A DNA stretch of 35,163 bases. Origin: an uncultured Flavobacteriaceae bacterium. Lineage in GTDB: Bacteria; Bacteroidota; Bacteroidia; Flavobacteriales; Flavobacteriaceae. This document shows, in pieces, positions 7,083-15,894 of the stretch. The stretch lies in assembly GCA_913048215.1 (NCBI GenBank), contig CAJWXC010000006.1, forward strand, positions 1-35,163. Reading direction: 5' to 3'. Made by a program: the position numbers and the translations under genes. A model generated the notes under the pieces. It did no database searches and was not told the origin of the DNA. It was given only the letters and a program-made list of their open reading frames with translations. The first letter of the stretch is position 1. Every line of letters starts with the position of its first letter.

Positions 7083-9629
7083 CTAATCTAGTAGGTTAAA
7101 CTGCTCGAAATGATGATTTAAATGTTTGCGCTCCAATAAATACCATTGGTATTTGTTAAGGGACCCAAAAACAAGGTTTTTTAGTATCCCATCTGGATTT
7201 TGTGTAAAGAAATCTAAATACCGATCTCTTTGCTGTAAAAGCTTGGCTATGGCAGTATCTAAATCTGGATGAGCTAAGGGTTGTAGGCTGTCTTTTTCTA
7301 AATGTGGAAAACTAGAATTTTCTGGAAATTTTTCATAGTTATATAAACTATCTTGGGTTTTCTCCAAGTACTTTTCTGGTGTTTTAATATCAAAATCTTG
7401 CAGCTCACCAGCCGCTATTTTATAGGTGTATTCTAGGTGCTCCACCATGTGCTGGGGTGTCATTATTCCCCAGTTTGGTTTACTTTTTTGGGTGAGTTTA
7501 GCCAAACAAGATTCGATTTTAGGAGTGGTTAACTCAACAAATACCTCTTGTTTCTTTTCTACCATGGTCAAAATGGTTGCAATACAGACAAGTGGATCTT
7601 CCTTTTGGGCTGTTTTTGGCAGTAAAGCATTGGCCTTATCTATATTGGTGTCAAACACCTCAACATACCATTTTACAATACCACTTGGATGTTCTTTACC
7701 TCTAGAATCTCTATCTACTTTTTGTTTGCAAGTCAATCTAACATACAGTGTGTCGTTGTTATAGATAGGACGTAAGAAACGAATTTCCTCAAGCCCGTAG
7801 TTTGCAGCTACAGGGCCTTTATTTGGGTATACAAATAATCCTGCTGCCATAGAAATAATAAAATATCCATGTGCGGTTCTCTTTTCAAAAATACTGCCAT
7901 CAAGACTGGTGATGTCTGTGTGAGCGTAGAAATGATCCCAGGTTATGTTTCCGAAGTTTACAATATCTGTGTCTGTGATTGTCCTGCTATGTGTTTTTAA
8001 AGACATCCCTGGCTGGATATCTTCCCAATGGTAGGTGAAGGGATGCGCTGGGGCCTCTATATAAGCTGCCTTAGGCTGATACATACCAGTTACCTTTGTA
8101 AGGCTTGTTGGGCTTCCTTGGATGGCACATCGCTGCAAGTAGTGCTTTATACCACGCATACCACCCATTTCTTCTCCACCACCTGCACGACCTGGGCCTC
8201 CATGAATTAGACTGGGCAGAGGAGAACCGTGACCCGTACTTTGGGCTGCGCTTTCACGATTTAGTATTAAAATACGCCCGTGATGGCTAGCGGCGCCCAC
8301 AGCGTATTCTCTCGCTGTAGTATCATCATTGGTTATTATAGAGCTCACCAAAGAACCTTTTCCCATTTTAGCCAATGTAATGGCATCCTGTAGGGTATCG
8401 TAAGGCATCAAGGTGCTTACAGGCCCAAAAGCCTCAACAATATGTGCATTATGATGTTGTAAAGGAGTGTCTTCACGCATTAGTATTGGCTTTAAGAATG
8501 CTCCTTTTTTTGAATCTGCACCCAATACCTTAAATTCATTAAAATCTCCATAAACCATTTGAGCGGTCTGGGCTAATTTCGCAACTTGTTGTTTTACGGC
8601 ATCTCTTTGGCTTGTACTAACCAAAGAACCCATACGTACCTCTTTTAATCTAGGATCACCAATGGTTACTTTATCTAGTTGTTTGGATAAAGCGGTTTGC
8701 ACATCATCTATTACATCTTGCGGCACAATAATACGTCGAATAGCAGTACATTTCTGACCGCATTTTGTGGTCATTTCATTGCGTACTTCTTTTATAAAAA
8801 GGTCAAATTCTGGAGTGCCTGGAACTGCATCTGGCCCCAAAATAGCTGCATTAAGGCTATCTGCCTCCATGGTAAAGGGGACAGATTCTTTGGTTAATTG
8901 TGGATGGGCTTTAAGCTGTCTACCAATGTGTGCAGAACCCGTGAAGGTAACCACGTCTTGAGACCCCACGGTATCTAAGATATTCTTGGCGGTACCGCTT
9001 ATTAGCTGCAAAGACCCTTCAGGAAGTATCCCTGAGGCAATAATTTCTCTTACCACAGCCTGGGTTAAATAAGCTGTTTGGGGAGCTGGCAGCACAACAG
9101 CTGGCATTCCTGCCATCCAATTTACAGCACATTTTTCTAGCATTCCCCAAACTGGAAAATTAAATGCGTTGATATGAACGGCAATCCCCTCTCGAGGCAC
9201 CATAATGTGGTGTGCCATAAAGCGACCACCACGAGATAAATCTATAGGATCTCCCTCAACATGATAAGATTGGTTAGGAAATAACTTTCTAAGAGAAGCA
9301 TTGGCAAATAAGTTTCCAAAACCTCCCTCTATATCAACCCAACTATCTCTTTTTGTAGCCCCTGTACGGTAGCTAATTTCATAGAAAGCTTGTTTTCTTT
9401 TGGTAAGATACATCGCCAGGCTCTTAAGCATGTTTCCTCGCTGCTGGAAGGTCATTTTACGTAACGTATCTCCCTTATCACGGCCGTACTGTAGTATAGA
9501 GGCAACATCTAATCCTCCTACGGTAGTACTAGTAAAATGCTCTCCGGTAATAGAATCAAAAACAGGAATTCCTTCTCCGCTACCAGATTGCCATTGGCCT
9601 TGTACATAATGTTGTGTTTTTTGTCCCAT
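7083..9629 (-). CDS. paaZ: PaaZ: oxepin-CoA hydrolase / 3-oxo-5,6-dehydrosuberyl-CoA semialdehyde dehydrogenase, with extra C-terminal domain
   Basis: 848 residues, against about 680 for E. coli PaaZ. Residues 1-520 are an aldehyde dehydrogenase domain with catalytic glutamate E255 (TMEADSLN) and cysteine C294 (GQKCTAIRR). Residues about 530-690 are a MaoC-type R-hydratase domain with the D565/H570 pair in WDHFYAH. Together they open the oxepin-CoA ring and oxidise the reactive aldehyde to 3-oxo-5,6-dehydrosuberyl-CoA. The last roughly 150 residues (695-848) form a further domain resembling the DinB/DUF1569 helical-bundle family, with histidines at 727/731 and a final HLNHHFEQF. That part is absent from proteobacterial PaaZ and its role is unknown. 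The gene follows paaJ by 51 bases. Confidence 0.93.
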   Translation of the reverse strand: MGQKTQHYVQGQWQSGSGEGIPVFDSITGEHFTSTTVGGLDVASILQYGRDKGDTLRKMTFQQRGNMLKSLAMYLTKRKQAFYEISYRTGATKRDSWVDIEGGFGNLFANASLRKLFPNQSYHVEGDPIDLSRGGRFMAHHIMVPREGIAVHINAFNFPVWGMLEKCAVNWMAGMPAVVLPAPQTAYLTQAVVREIIASGILPEGSLQLISGTAKNILDTVGSQDVVTFTGSAHIGRQLKAHPQLTKESVPFTMEADSLNAAILGPDAVPGTPEFDLFIKEVRNEMTTKCGQKCTAIRRIIVPQDVIDDVQTALSKQLDKVTIGDPRLKEVRMGSLVSTSQRDAVKQQVAKLAQTAQMVYGDFNEFKVLGADSKKGAFLKPILMREDTPLQHHNAHIVEAFGPVSTLMPYDTLQDAITLAKMGKGSLVSSIITNDDTTAREYAVGAASHHGRILILNRESAAQSTGHGSPLPSLIHGGPGRAGGGEEMGGMRGIKHYLQRCAIQGSPTSLTKVTGMYQPKAAYIEAPAHPFTYHWEDIQPGMSLKTHSRTITDTDIVNFGNITWDHFYAHTDITSLDGSIFEKRTAHGYFIISMAAGLFVYPNKGPVAANYGLEEIRFLRPIYNNDTLYVRLTCKQKVDRDSRGKEHPSGIVKWYVEVFDTNIDKANALLPKTAQKEDPLVCIATILTMVEKKQEVFVELTTPKIESCLAKLTQKSKPNWGIMTPQHMVEHLEYTYKIAAGELQDFDIKTPEKYLEKTQDSLYNYEKFPENSSFPHLEKDSLQPLAHPDLDTAIAKLLQQRDRYLDFFTQNPDGILKNLVFGSLNKYQWYLLERKHLNHHFEQFNLLD

Positions 9630-9680
9630 GATGCTTTTGTTGTGATTACTTCTTATATTTCAATCCATTAAATGGGACTG

Positions 9681-10907
9681 CTACCCCATTGATGATACAT
9701 TTACATTCTCTATTATAGCAGCATAGCCCTGCCCAACTCCTATACACATTGTGATAAGAGCATATTTCTTTTTTGTTTGTTGTAACTCAAGGGCTGCACT
9801 GTAGGCAATTCTTGCTCCTGTGACGCCGAGTGGATGACCGATGGCAATAGCACCCCCATTAGGATTTATTCTCGGGTCATCGTCCTGCAAGCCCCATGCA
9901 CGAATACATGCCAAAGCTTGAGATGCAAAAGCTTCATTAAGCTCAATTATATCCATATCTTGCATCGCAAGTCCTGCTTTTTCTAGGGCTTTATTTGAGG
10001 CCTTTACTGGACCAATACCCATAATTCTTGGTTCAACACCAACTACCGCAGAACTTACAATTCTGGCCATGGGTTTTAAATTGTATTTTTTCACAGCATC
10101 CTCAGAGGCAATAAGAGTTACAGCTGCACCATCGTTTAATCCTGACGAATTCCCAGCCGTGACACTTCCGCCCTCTTTTTTAAAAGCTGGCCGTAATTTT
10201 GCAAGTATTTCTTTTGAAGAATTTGGTTTTATAAATTCATCGTCTTTAAATACAATTGAATCTTTTTTTCTTTGTGGAATTTCTACTGGAACAATTTCTT
10301 TGGCCAACCTTCCACTTTGTTGAGCGGCCGCAGCTTTCATTTGGCTATTGTAGGCAAATGCATCTTGATCTTCTCGAGAAATAGCATATTTGGCTACTAG
10401 ATTCTCTGCAGTAACCCCCATACCGTCAACACCATACAGTGATGCCATTTTTGGGTTTACAAAACGCCAGCCAAAGGTGGAATCATACATTTTACTGTCT
10501 CCTCCATAGGCGCTTGAGGACTTAGCCATTACATAAGGGCCTCTTGTCATGTTCTCAACACCCCCTGCAATAAACAAATCACCATCGCCAGCTTTAATGG
10601 CCCTATTAGCATGTATAATGGCAGACAAGCCACTGCTACATAATCTATTGACAGTTTCTCCAGGTACACTGAAGGGAAGGCCAGCCAATAGTAAGCTCAT
10701 ACGAGCCACATTGCGGTTGTCTTCTCCTGCTTGATTGGCGCAGCCCATAATCACATCGTCAAAGGCTTCTGAAGGGATTTGTGGGTTGTTGGATACCAAA
10801 GCTTTGATTACATGTGCTCCCAAATCATCGGTGCGAACCGAACTTAGTGTTCCTTTGTAATTTCCGATTGGCGTTCTCACACCATCAATAATATATGCTT
10901 GTTTCAT
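9681..10907 (-). CDS. paaJ: 3-oxoadipyl-CoA / 3-oxo-5,6-dehydrosuberyl-CoA thiolase
   Basis: A 408-residue thiolase. The nucleophile is C90 in NRLCSSGLSA. GGSVTAGNSSGLNDGAA, GHPLG with H358, and C388 in MCIGVGQG complete the active site. PaaJ acts twice in the phenylacetate pathway: it cleaves 3-oxo-5,6-dehydrosuberyl-CoA made by PaaZ, and later 3-oxoadipyl-CoA to acetyl-CoA plus succinyl-CoA. The VRTPIGNYKGTLSSVRTDDL start and the position between paaI and paaZ favour PaaJ over a general acetyl-CoA acetyltransferase. The ATG at 10907 gives the expected thiolase N-terminus. A small inverted repeat lies in the gap upstream. Confidence 0.93.
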   Translation of the reverse strand: MKQAYIIDGVRTPIGNYKGTLSSVRTDDLGAHVIKALVSNNPQIPSEAFDDVIMGCANQAGEDNRNVARMSLLLAGLPFSVPGETVNRLCSSGLSAIIHANRAIKAGDGDLFIAGGVENMTRGPYVMAKSSSAYGGDSKMYDSTFGWRFVNPKMASLYGVDGMGVTAENLVAKYAISREDQDAFAYNSQMKAAAAQQSGRLAKEIVPVEIPQRKKDSIVFKDDEFIKPNSSKEILAKLRPAFKKEGGSVTAGNSSGLNDGAAVTLIASEDAVKKYNLKPMARIVSSAVVGVEPRIMGIGPVKASNKALEKAGLAMQDMDIIELNEAFASQALACIRAWGLQDDDPRINPNGGAIAIGHPLGVTGARIAYSAALELQQTKKKYALITMCIGVGQGYAAIIENVNVSSMG

Positions 10908-10933
10908 AATTTTATTTTAAAAGCTAAAATAAT

Positions 10934-10951
10934 AAACCCGTCAAAGGGTTT
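10934..10951 (-). repeat. Short inverted repeat between paaI and paaJ (possible attenuator or mRNA-stability hairpin)
   Basis: On the minus strand AAACCC and GGGTTT can pair over 6 bases around a 6-base loop, followed by ATTATTTT. It is weaker than the other terminators in the window and lies inside a run of co-directional genes. Partial termination or transcript processing is more likely than a full stop. Confidence 0.35.
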
Positions 10952-10957
10952 GTGTTT

Positions 10958-11365
10958 TTAAACTTCCCAATCCTTATTAGTTCTGTAAACAACTCCTTTA
11001 AAAAGTGCTACAAGTGTATCCCCTTTTTTTACCTCAACTACATTAAAACCAATGTTTGTTTTCTGTAGGTCTAAAGTCGCTTCAGCAGTAATATAATCTC
11101 CCTTATCAAGGGCTTCTATGTGGTTGATACTTGTCTCTATAGACACTGCATATTTGCCATGTGTGTTTGCAGTAAAACCAAAAGCAGTATCTGCCAATGA
11201 ATAACTAATACCCCCGTGAGCCTTATCCATGCTATTGAGCATTTCTTCACGTATGGTCATGCCTACTTTTACGCGGCCTACCTCACAGCTAATAATCTCT
11301 ATACCTAGCCAACTACTGTAGGGGTCTTGAGAAAGCATTTTATAAGGTATTTTGGCTCCTTCCAT
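10958..11365 (-). CDS. paaI: Hydroxyphenylacetyl-CoA-type thioesterase PaaI
   Basis: A hotdog-fold thioesterase of 135 residues when started at the ATG at 11365. That ATG overlaps the paaH stop as TAATG, a typical coupled start; the track ORF adds 17 residues that overlap paaH. The core motif KAHGGISYSLADTAFGF is the PaaI/HGG signature, with the aspartate that acts in catalysis. Known PaaI enzymes release CoA from hydroxylated or stalled phenylacetyl-CoA derivatives and so prevent CoA trapping. With paaY also present, the cluster has two such rescue thioesterases. Confidence 0.92.
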   Translation of the reverse strand: MEGAKIPYKMLSQDPYSSWLGIEIISCEVGRVKVGMTIREEMLNSMDKAHGGISYSLADTAFGFTANTHGKYAVSIETSINHIEALDKGDYITAEATLDLQKTNIGFNVVEVKKGDTLVALFKGVVYRTNKDWEV

Positions 11366-12525
11366 TAAAAAAAAGTTTGATTTTTTGCATTCATTCGTCT
11401 GAGTAATGGAGAACAACGATATCTGTCTTCATGGTATTCATCATACAACCTGTCAAGGGCATCAACACACCAATCTATTGATTTTTCATCTGCCCAAGCT
11501 AAGAGTCCTTTTGGGTAATTAACTCCTTTGGTCATGGCAGCATCTATGTCTTTGGCACTTGCTATGTTTAAAAATAATGCGTCAGCTGCTTCATTTATTA
11601 ACATCACTAAAATTCTATCTAATATAGTGTTTAAAAGTGTTGGATTATCTTCTGGCACTGGCTTAATAGCTCCTGGAGCGTAATCGTAAAATCCTTTCCC
11701 AGATTTTCTACCCAGATATCCTGCTTCTGCAAAACGTTTTTGAGTAAATGACGGCTTATACCTTGGGTCATTATAAAAGGCCTCAAATACCGTGTGTGTT
11801 ACGGTGTAATTTACATCATTGCCTATAAAATCCATGAGTTCAAAGGGACCCATTTTAAAACCTCCCACACTTTTTAGGGCATGATCAATGGTCGCAAAAT
11901 CTGCCAAACCTTCTTCATACATTTTAAGCGCCTCTCCATAAAATGGTCTGGCTACTCTATTTACAATAAAACCAGGGGTATCCTTAGCTACAGCAACTAC
12001 TTTTTTCCAATTTTCTATGGTTATCTGGGAGGTAGCAAGCACTTGATCACTAGTTTGTACGGCAGGAATTACCTCCACTAGTTTCATAAGGGGGGCAGGA
12101 TTAAAAAAATGAATCCCTATGCATCTCTCTGGATTTTTTAAAGAAGAGGCTATTGATGCTATAGACAAAGAAGAGGTGTTGGATGCTATGATACAAGTAT
12201 CACTCACGTAGCTCTCTAACTCTTGAAACACCTTCTTTTTAACCTCTAAATTTTCAACAATGGCCTCAATGGTTAAATCACTATTGGCCAATTGTTTTAA
12301 TGTATTGACATACCGTATGTTGTTTTGGATAGCCTCTTTCTCTTGAGGGGTAATGCGCCTTTTTTCAACCAGGCGGTTTGTGATTTTTTCCAAAGTAGCT
12401 TTTGCCGTATCAAGCGCCCCTTGATGAACATCAAAAAGTGTAACCATGCAGCCTGCAGTCGCTGCTACTTGAGCAATACCAGAACCCATGGTTCCGCCAC
12501 CAATAATACCAACATTTTTAATCAT
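11365..12525 (-). CDS. paaH: 3-hydroxyadipyl-CoA dehydrogenase (3-hydroxyacyl-CoA dehydrogenase family)
   Basis: 386 residues. The N-terminal Rossmann fold starts IIGGGTMGSGIAQVAA. The catalytic histidine is in GIHFFNPAPLMKLVEV, followed by TPGFIVNRVARPFYGEAL and a GRKSGKGFYDY segment. A second 3HCDH C-terminal repeat follows (about 300-386), as in PaaH-type proteins. It should oxidise 3-hydroxyadipyl-CoA to 3-oxoadipyl-CoA with NAD+. It abuts paaG exactly (the paaG stop ends where this gene starts) and overlaps paaI by one base. A general 3-hydroxybutyryl-CoA dehydrogenase is the alternative, but context supports paaH. Confidence 0.92.
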   Translation of the reverse strand: MIKNVGIIGGGTMGSGIAQVAATAGCMVTLFDVHQGALDTAKATLEKITNRLVEKRRITPQEKEAIQNNIRYVNTLKQLANSDLTIEAIVENLEVKKKVFQELESYVSDTCIIASNTSSLSIASIASSLKNPERCIGIHFFNPAPLMKLVEVIPAVQTSDQVLATSQITIENWKKVVAVAKDTPGFIVNRVARPFYGEALKMYEEGLADFATIDHALKSVGGFKMGPFELMDFIGNDVNYTVTHTVFEAFYNDPRYKPSFTQKRFAEAGYLGRKSGKGFYDYAPGAIKPVPEDNPTLLNTILDRILVMLINEAADALFLNIASAKDIDAAMTKGVNYPKGLLAWADEKSIDWCVDALDRLYDEYHEDRYRCSPLLRRMNAKNQTFF

Positions 12526-13305
12526 CTAGTTTCCTTTAAAGTTTGGTTTCCTTTTCTCTACAAAAGCAGTGACTCCCTCTTTATAATCATTACTGTTTGC
12601 AGCTTGTATTTGCAAGTTGCTCTCCAGGGCTAATTGCTGCTCTAAGGTATTATTAAAAGATGCATTTAACAATTGTTTTGTGAGCCCTAATGCTTTGGTT
12701 GGCATTTGAGCCATATCATGAGCTAGAGAGAATACCTGCTGCTGAAACGTTTCTGGGTCAAACACTTTATATACCATGCCTAACTCTTGGGCTTGTACTG
12801 CTCCTACTTTATCCCCCAATAGCATTAGCGCAGATGCTTTTTGAAAGCCTATGAGTCTTGGTAAAAAAAAGCTCCCTGCACTATCTGGCACCAAACCTAT
12901 TTTACTAAAGGCTTGAATAAAACTCGCCTTTTCACTTGCCACAACTATATCACAGGCTAGGGCTATATTTGCGCCAGCGCCAGCTGCTACTCCGTTAACT
13001 GCAGCAATAATTGGTTTGTTGATGGCTCTAATTCTTTCAATGATAGGATTGTAATGTTCTTCCAATATTTTTTTAAATCCTGGATGTAATTCTGGGGTTG
13101 TCACTTCTTTCAAATCCTGGCCAGCGCAAAAAGCTTTTCCCTCTCCAGTAAGCACTATGGCACGTATGCTTAGATCTGCAGCACAGGCATCTAACTGGCT
13201 TTGTAAAAGCAGGGCCATCTCACGATTAAAACTATTAAACACCTTTGGGCGGTTAAATGTTAAGGTTGCTACGCCATCTTTTATGCTCGTTGTTATACTT
13301 TTCAT
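12526..13305 (-). CDS. paaG: 2-(1,2-epoxy-1,2-dihydrophenyl)acetyl-CoA isomerase
   Basis: A 259-residue crotonase-fold protein. AFCAGQDLKEV and NGVAAGAGANIALACD form the CoA and oxyanion-hole region. FIQAFSKIGLVPDSAG, with aspartate D141, is the hallmark of PaaG. The two catalytic glutamates of hydratases are absent, as expected for this isomerase. It rearranges the ring-1,2-epoxide to oxepin-CoA, the substrate of PaaZ. It lies 54 bases after paaD and directly abuts paaH, within the same co-directional run. Confidence 0.94.
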   Translation of the reverse strand: MKSITTSIKDGVATLTFNRPKVFNSFNREMALLLQSQLDACAADLSIRAIVLTGEGKAFCAGQDLKEVTTPELHPGFKKILEEHYNPIIERIRAINKPIIAAVNGVAAGAGANIALACDIVVASEKASFIQAFSKIGLVPDSAGSFFLPRLIGFQKASALMLLGDKVGAVQAQELGMVYKVFDPETFQQQVFSLAHDMAQMPTKALGLTKQLLNASFNNTLEQQLALESNLQIQAANSNDYKEGVTAFVEKRKPNFKGN

Positions 13306-13359
13306 AGCTTTCTATAGGTAAGGATATGCTCCTTGGATCCCACAGGGGGAATTAATTTA

Positions 13360-13860
13360 TCATTTCAAACATTTAAAGTAGTCAAAAGGCTCCAGACATG
13401 CTTCGCATTTAAATAATGCTTTACAAGCAGTAGATCCAAATTGGCTTACTAAGTGTGTATTTGTACTTTTACATTGAGGGCAAATTACTTTTTTTTTACC
13501 TGCCAACAACACATCTTTATCTGCACTTTCAGATAAAGGTCTAGCAATACCGTAAGCCTCCATTTTTTGTAGACCAGATTCACTAATCCAGTCTGTACTC
13601 CATGCTGGCGCCAAAACCAGCTCTACGGTCACTTTTTTACCAAGTGGGGCAAAGGCTAATTTTAAATCATCACCAATAACATCCATTGCTGGGCACCCAG
13701 AATAAGTGGGCGTGAGTTTGACATGCACAGTCCCGTCTATATCTATAGCTTCTCTTATAACCCCCAAATCCAAAACAGTTAATACCGGGATTTCTGGATC
13801 ACTTACCTGTTCCAAAATTGGAAGAAGATGTGTGTCTATATTGATATTGGTTTGTATCAT
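13360..13860 (-). CDS. paaD: Phenylacetyl-CoA epoxidase subunit PaaD (Fe-S assembly-type protein)
   Basis: 166 residues. The N-terminal half is a DUF59/MIP18 domain (VSDPEIPVLTVLDLGVIRE, then TPTYSGCPAMDVIG). The C-terminal half carries a cysteine-rich zinc-ribbon-like region with CPQC, FGSTACKALFKCEAC and a final FKC. PaaD is needed for activity of the epoxidase but is not part of the catalytic core; a role in Fe-S or di-iron maturation is assumed from the MIP18 family. It is separated from paaC by only 6 bases. Confidence 0.93.
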   Translation of the reverse strand: MIQTNINIDTHLLPILEQVSDPEIPVLTVLDLGVIREAIDIDGTVHVKLTPTYSGCPAMDVIGDDLKLAFAPLGKKVTVELVLAPAWSTDWISESGLQKMEAYGIARPLSESADKDVLLAGKKKVICPQCKSTNTHLVSQFGSTACKALFKCEACLEPFDYFKCLK

Positions 13861-13866
13861 TTTTCT

Positions 13867-14622
13867 TTACCACTCCATATTGGGATAGGTGCGTTGCATG
13901 TATTGCAAATCTGCCAACAAATACCCCATATGCTCACTGTGTACTCCATTTTTACCTCCCCGAGAAAAATATGTGCTCTGAGGAACCTCAAGAGTTGCCT
14001 GTGTTAATAGTGTTTTTACCTGCTTGTAATAAGATTCTTTTAATTTTGAAACATCTACCCCAATACCCTCTTGGGCCATTGCCGTATCTGCGTCTGTCAT
14101 GTCAAAAAGCTCCTGAGTGTAGGGCCATAAATCATCAATAGCCTCTTGCATTTTGGCGGTACTCTCTGGGGTTCCATCCCCCAAGCGTTTTATCCAATCT
14201 CCAGAAAATCGTTTGTGATAACTCACCTCTTTAATCCCTTTTTTTGCAATTGCAGCTAAGGTTTGATCTTTGCTAAATTGTAATTCTTGTAGCAGTAGCA
14301 AATGAAATACATCAAAAAGATATTGACGCCCCATAACATACCCAAAATGGGTGTTAGGCTGTTCTACCAGCAATACATTTTTATAGCCTCTCTCAAGACG
14401 TAAAAATGCAATATCATCTTCCGTTTTGTTTTCTCCTGAAATTTTAGCAGCATATTGATAATAACTTCTGGTTTGGCCAATAAGATCCAAAGAAATATTT
14501 GTTCCTGCAATATCTGTCTCTAAACTAGGACCATGACCGCACAACTCACCTAGACGTTGTCCAAGAATGAGGCTGTTATCTGCAATGCCTAGAATGTAAT
14601 TGTATAAATGTTCACTTTTCAT
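13867..14622 (-). CDS. paaC: Phenylacetyl-CoA 1,2-epoxidase structural subunit PaaC
   Basis: 251 residues, the family length. It is a ferritin-like helical protein homologous to PaaA but without the di-iron site. Recognisable segments are ADNSLILGQRLGELCGHGP near the N-terminus, LERGYKNVLLVEQPN, and KEVSYHKRFSGDWIKRLGDGT. In the known PaaAC heterodimer, PaaC is the structural partner that stabilises the catalytic PaaA. One base separates it from paaB. Confidence 0.95.
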   Translation of the reverse strand: MKSEHLYNYILGIADNSLILGQRLGELCGHGPSLETDIAGTNISLDLIGQTRSYYQYAAKISGENKTEDDIAFLRLERGYKNVLLVEQPNTHFGYVMGRQYLFDVFHLLLLQELQFSKDQTLAAIAKKGIKEVSYHKRFSGDWIKRLGDGTPESTAKMQEAIDDLWPYTQELFDMTDADTAMAQEGIGVDVSKLKESYYKQVKTLLTQATLEVPQSTYFSRGGKNGVHSEHMGYLLADLQYMQRTYPNMEW

Positions 14623-14623
14623 A

Positions 14624-14908
14624 TTACATGTGCTTTATCTCATCAGGCAACTTATAAAATGTTGGATGACGGTATACTTTGTCTTGTGCTGGCTCGAAGA
14701 GTTCTCCATTATTTTCTGGGTTACTTGCCGTAATGTCACTACTTTTAACTACCCAAATACTCACACCTTCGTTGCGTCTTGTATAGACATCTCTAGCGTT
14801 TTCAAGAGCCATATCCTCATCTGCAGCATGCAAACTACCAAAATGACGATGTTCTAATCCGTTTTTACTTCTAACGAAGATTTCCCATAAGGGCCAATTG
14901 TTATCCAT
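14624..14908 (-). CDS. paaB: Phenylacetyl-CoA epoxidase subunit PaaB
   Basis: 94 residues, essentially the length of E. coli PaaB. The sequence WPLWEIFVRSKNGLEHRHFGSLHA is the family signature, followed by DMALENARDVYTRRNEGVSIWVV. PaaB bridges PaaAC dimers into the larger active complex. It sits between paaA and paaC with short gaps on both sides. Confidence 0.96.
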   Translation of the reverse strand: MDNNWPLWEIFVRSKNGLEHRHFGSLHAADEDMALENARDVYTRRNEGVSIWVVKSSDITASNPENNGELFEPAQDKVYRHPTFYKLPDEIKHM

Positions 14909-14925
14909 GCCTATTATATTAAATA

Positions 14926-15882
14926 CTAGATTGCTATTTTAACTTTTAATTCTTCTTTTTTAGCAGCATGAGCCATGGCAGCATCTCTTACCCAAGCTCC
15001 GTTATCCCAGGCTGCAACTCTTGCACTTATACGTTGTTTGTTACAAGGGCCGTGGCCTTTTACTACCTGCCAAAACTCATCCCAGTTTATAGCACCAAAA
15101 TCATAGCTTCCTGTTTGTTTATTAAACTTTAAATCTGGGTCTGGAATTGTTAAACCTAGTATATCTGCTTGCGGTACTGTTTGATCAATAAACTGTTGGC
15201 GCAAATCATCATTAGACTTTCGTTTTAATTTCCACTTCATGGACTGCTCTGTGTGTACACTCTCTGCATCTGTTGGGCCTAACATCATTAAACTTGGCCA
15301 CCACCATCTATTAAGGGCGTCTTGTGCCATGTCTTTTTGCTCCTTGGAGCCGTTACAAAGCTTGAGCATAATCTCAAACCCTTGCCTTTGATGAAAACTC
15401 TCTTCTTTACAAACTCGCACCATGGCTCTTGCATAAGGACCAAAAGAGGTATTACACAAAGGCACTTGATTTATAATGGCTGCGCCATCTACGAGCCAAC
15501 CTATAGCGCCCATGTCTGCCCAGGTTAATGTAGGGTAATTAAATATTGAAGAGTATTTTGCCTTACCGCTATGCAGCTGCTGGTATAATTCTTCCCGAGA
15601 GATTCCCAAGGTTTCACAAGCAGAATACAGATAAAGGCCATGTCCTGCCTCATCTTGTACTTTTGCAAGTAGTGCTGCCTTTCTTCTTAACGAAGGGGCT
15701 CTACTAATCCAGTTTCCCTCTGGTAGCATCCCTACAATTTCTGAATGTGCATGCTGAGAGATTTGACGAATGTGTGTCTTTCTATATTTCTCTGGCATCC
15801 AATCTTTGGCCTCAATTTTCTCATCACGTGCAATACGGGCTTCAAAAATTTCTTCTAAGTTTTTTATTTGTTCGTTGCTCAT
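14926..15882 (-). CDS. paaA: Phenylacetyl-CoA 1,2-epoxidase catalytic subunit PaaA
   Basis: 318 residues, a ferritin-like di-iron monooxygenase. The iron-binding segments [32 protein letters not shown] and [14 protein letters not shown] are visible, giving the expected glutamate and ExxH ligands. The enzyme uses O2 and electrons from PaaE to epoxidise the aromatic ring of phenylacetyl-CoA. It lies 12 bases after paaE and is followed by paaB, paaC and paaD. In this cluster the reductase gene precedes the oxygenase, unlike the E. coli ABCDE order. Confidence 0.97.
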   Translation of the reverse strand: MSNEQIKNLEEIFEARIARDEKIEAKDWMPEKYRKTHIRQISQHAHSEIVGMLPEGNWISRAPSLRRKAALLAKVQDEAGHGLYLYSACETLGISREELYQQLHSGKAKYSSIFNYPTLTWADMGAIGWLVDGAAIINQVPLCNTSFGPYARAMVRVCKEESFHQRQGFEIMLKLCNGSKEQKDMAQDALNRWWWPSLMMLGPTDAESVHTEQSMKWKLKRKSNDDLRQQFIDQTVPQADILGLTIPDPDLKFNKQTGSYDFGAINWDEFWQVVKGHGPCNKQRISARVAAWDNGAWVRDAAMAHAAKKEELKVKIAI

Positions 15883-15894
15883 AGTTTTTAAGAT

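Noticed and set aside
8028-8290. Small plus-strand ORFs (60-61 aa) opposite paaZ
   Set aside because: Fully antisense to a strong coding frame, with no upstream signals or recognisable domains.
9666-9677. CCATT-A-AATGG-like inverted repeat upstream of paaZ as a second operator
   Set aside because: Short arms, AT-rich, unlike the CTAAC/GTTAG arms at paaE, and no promoter element nearby.
12325-12633. 102-residue plus-strand ORF across the paaH/paaG junction
   Set aside because: Antisense to two certain genes; no domain, start context or codon pattern supports it.
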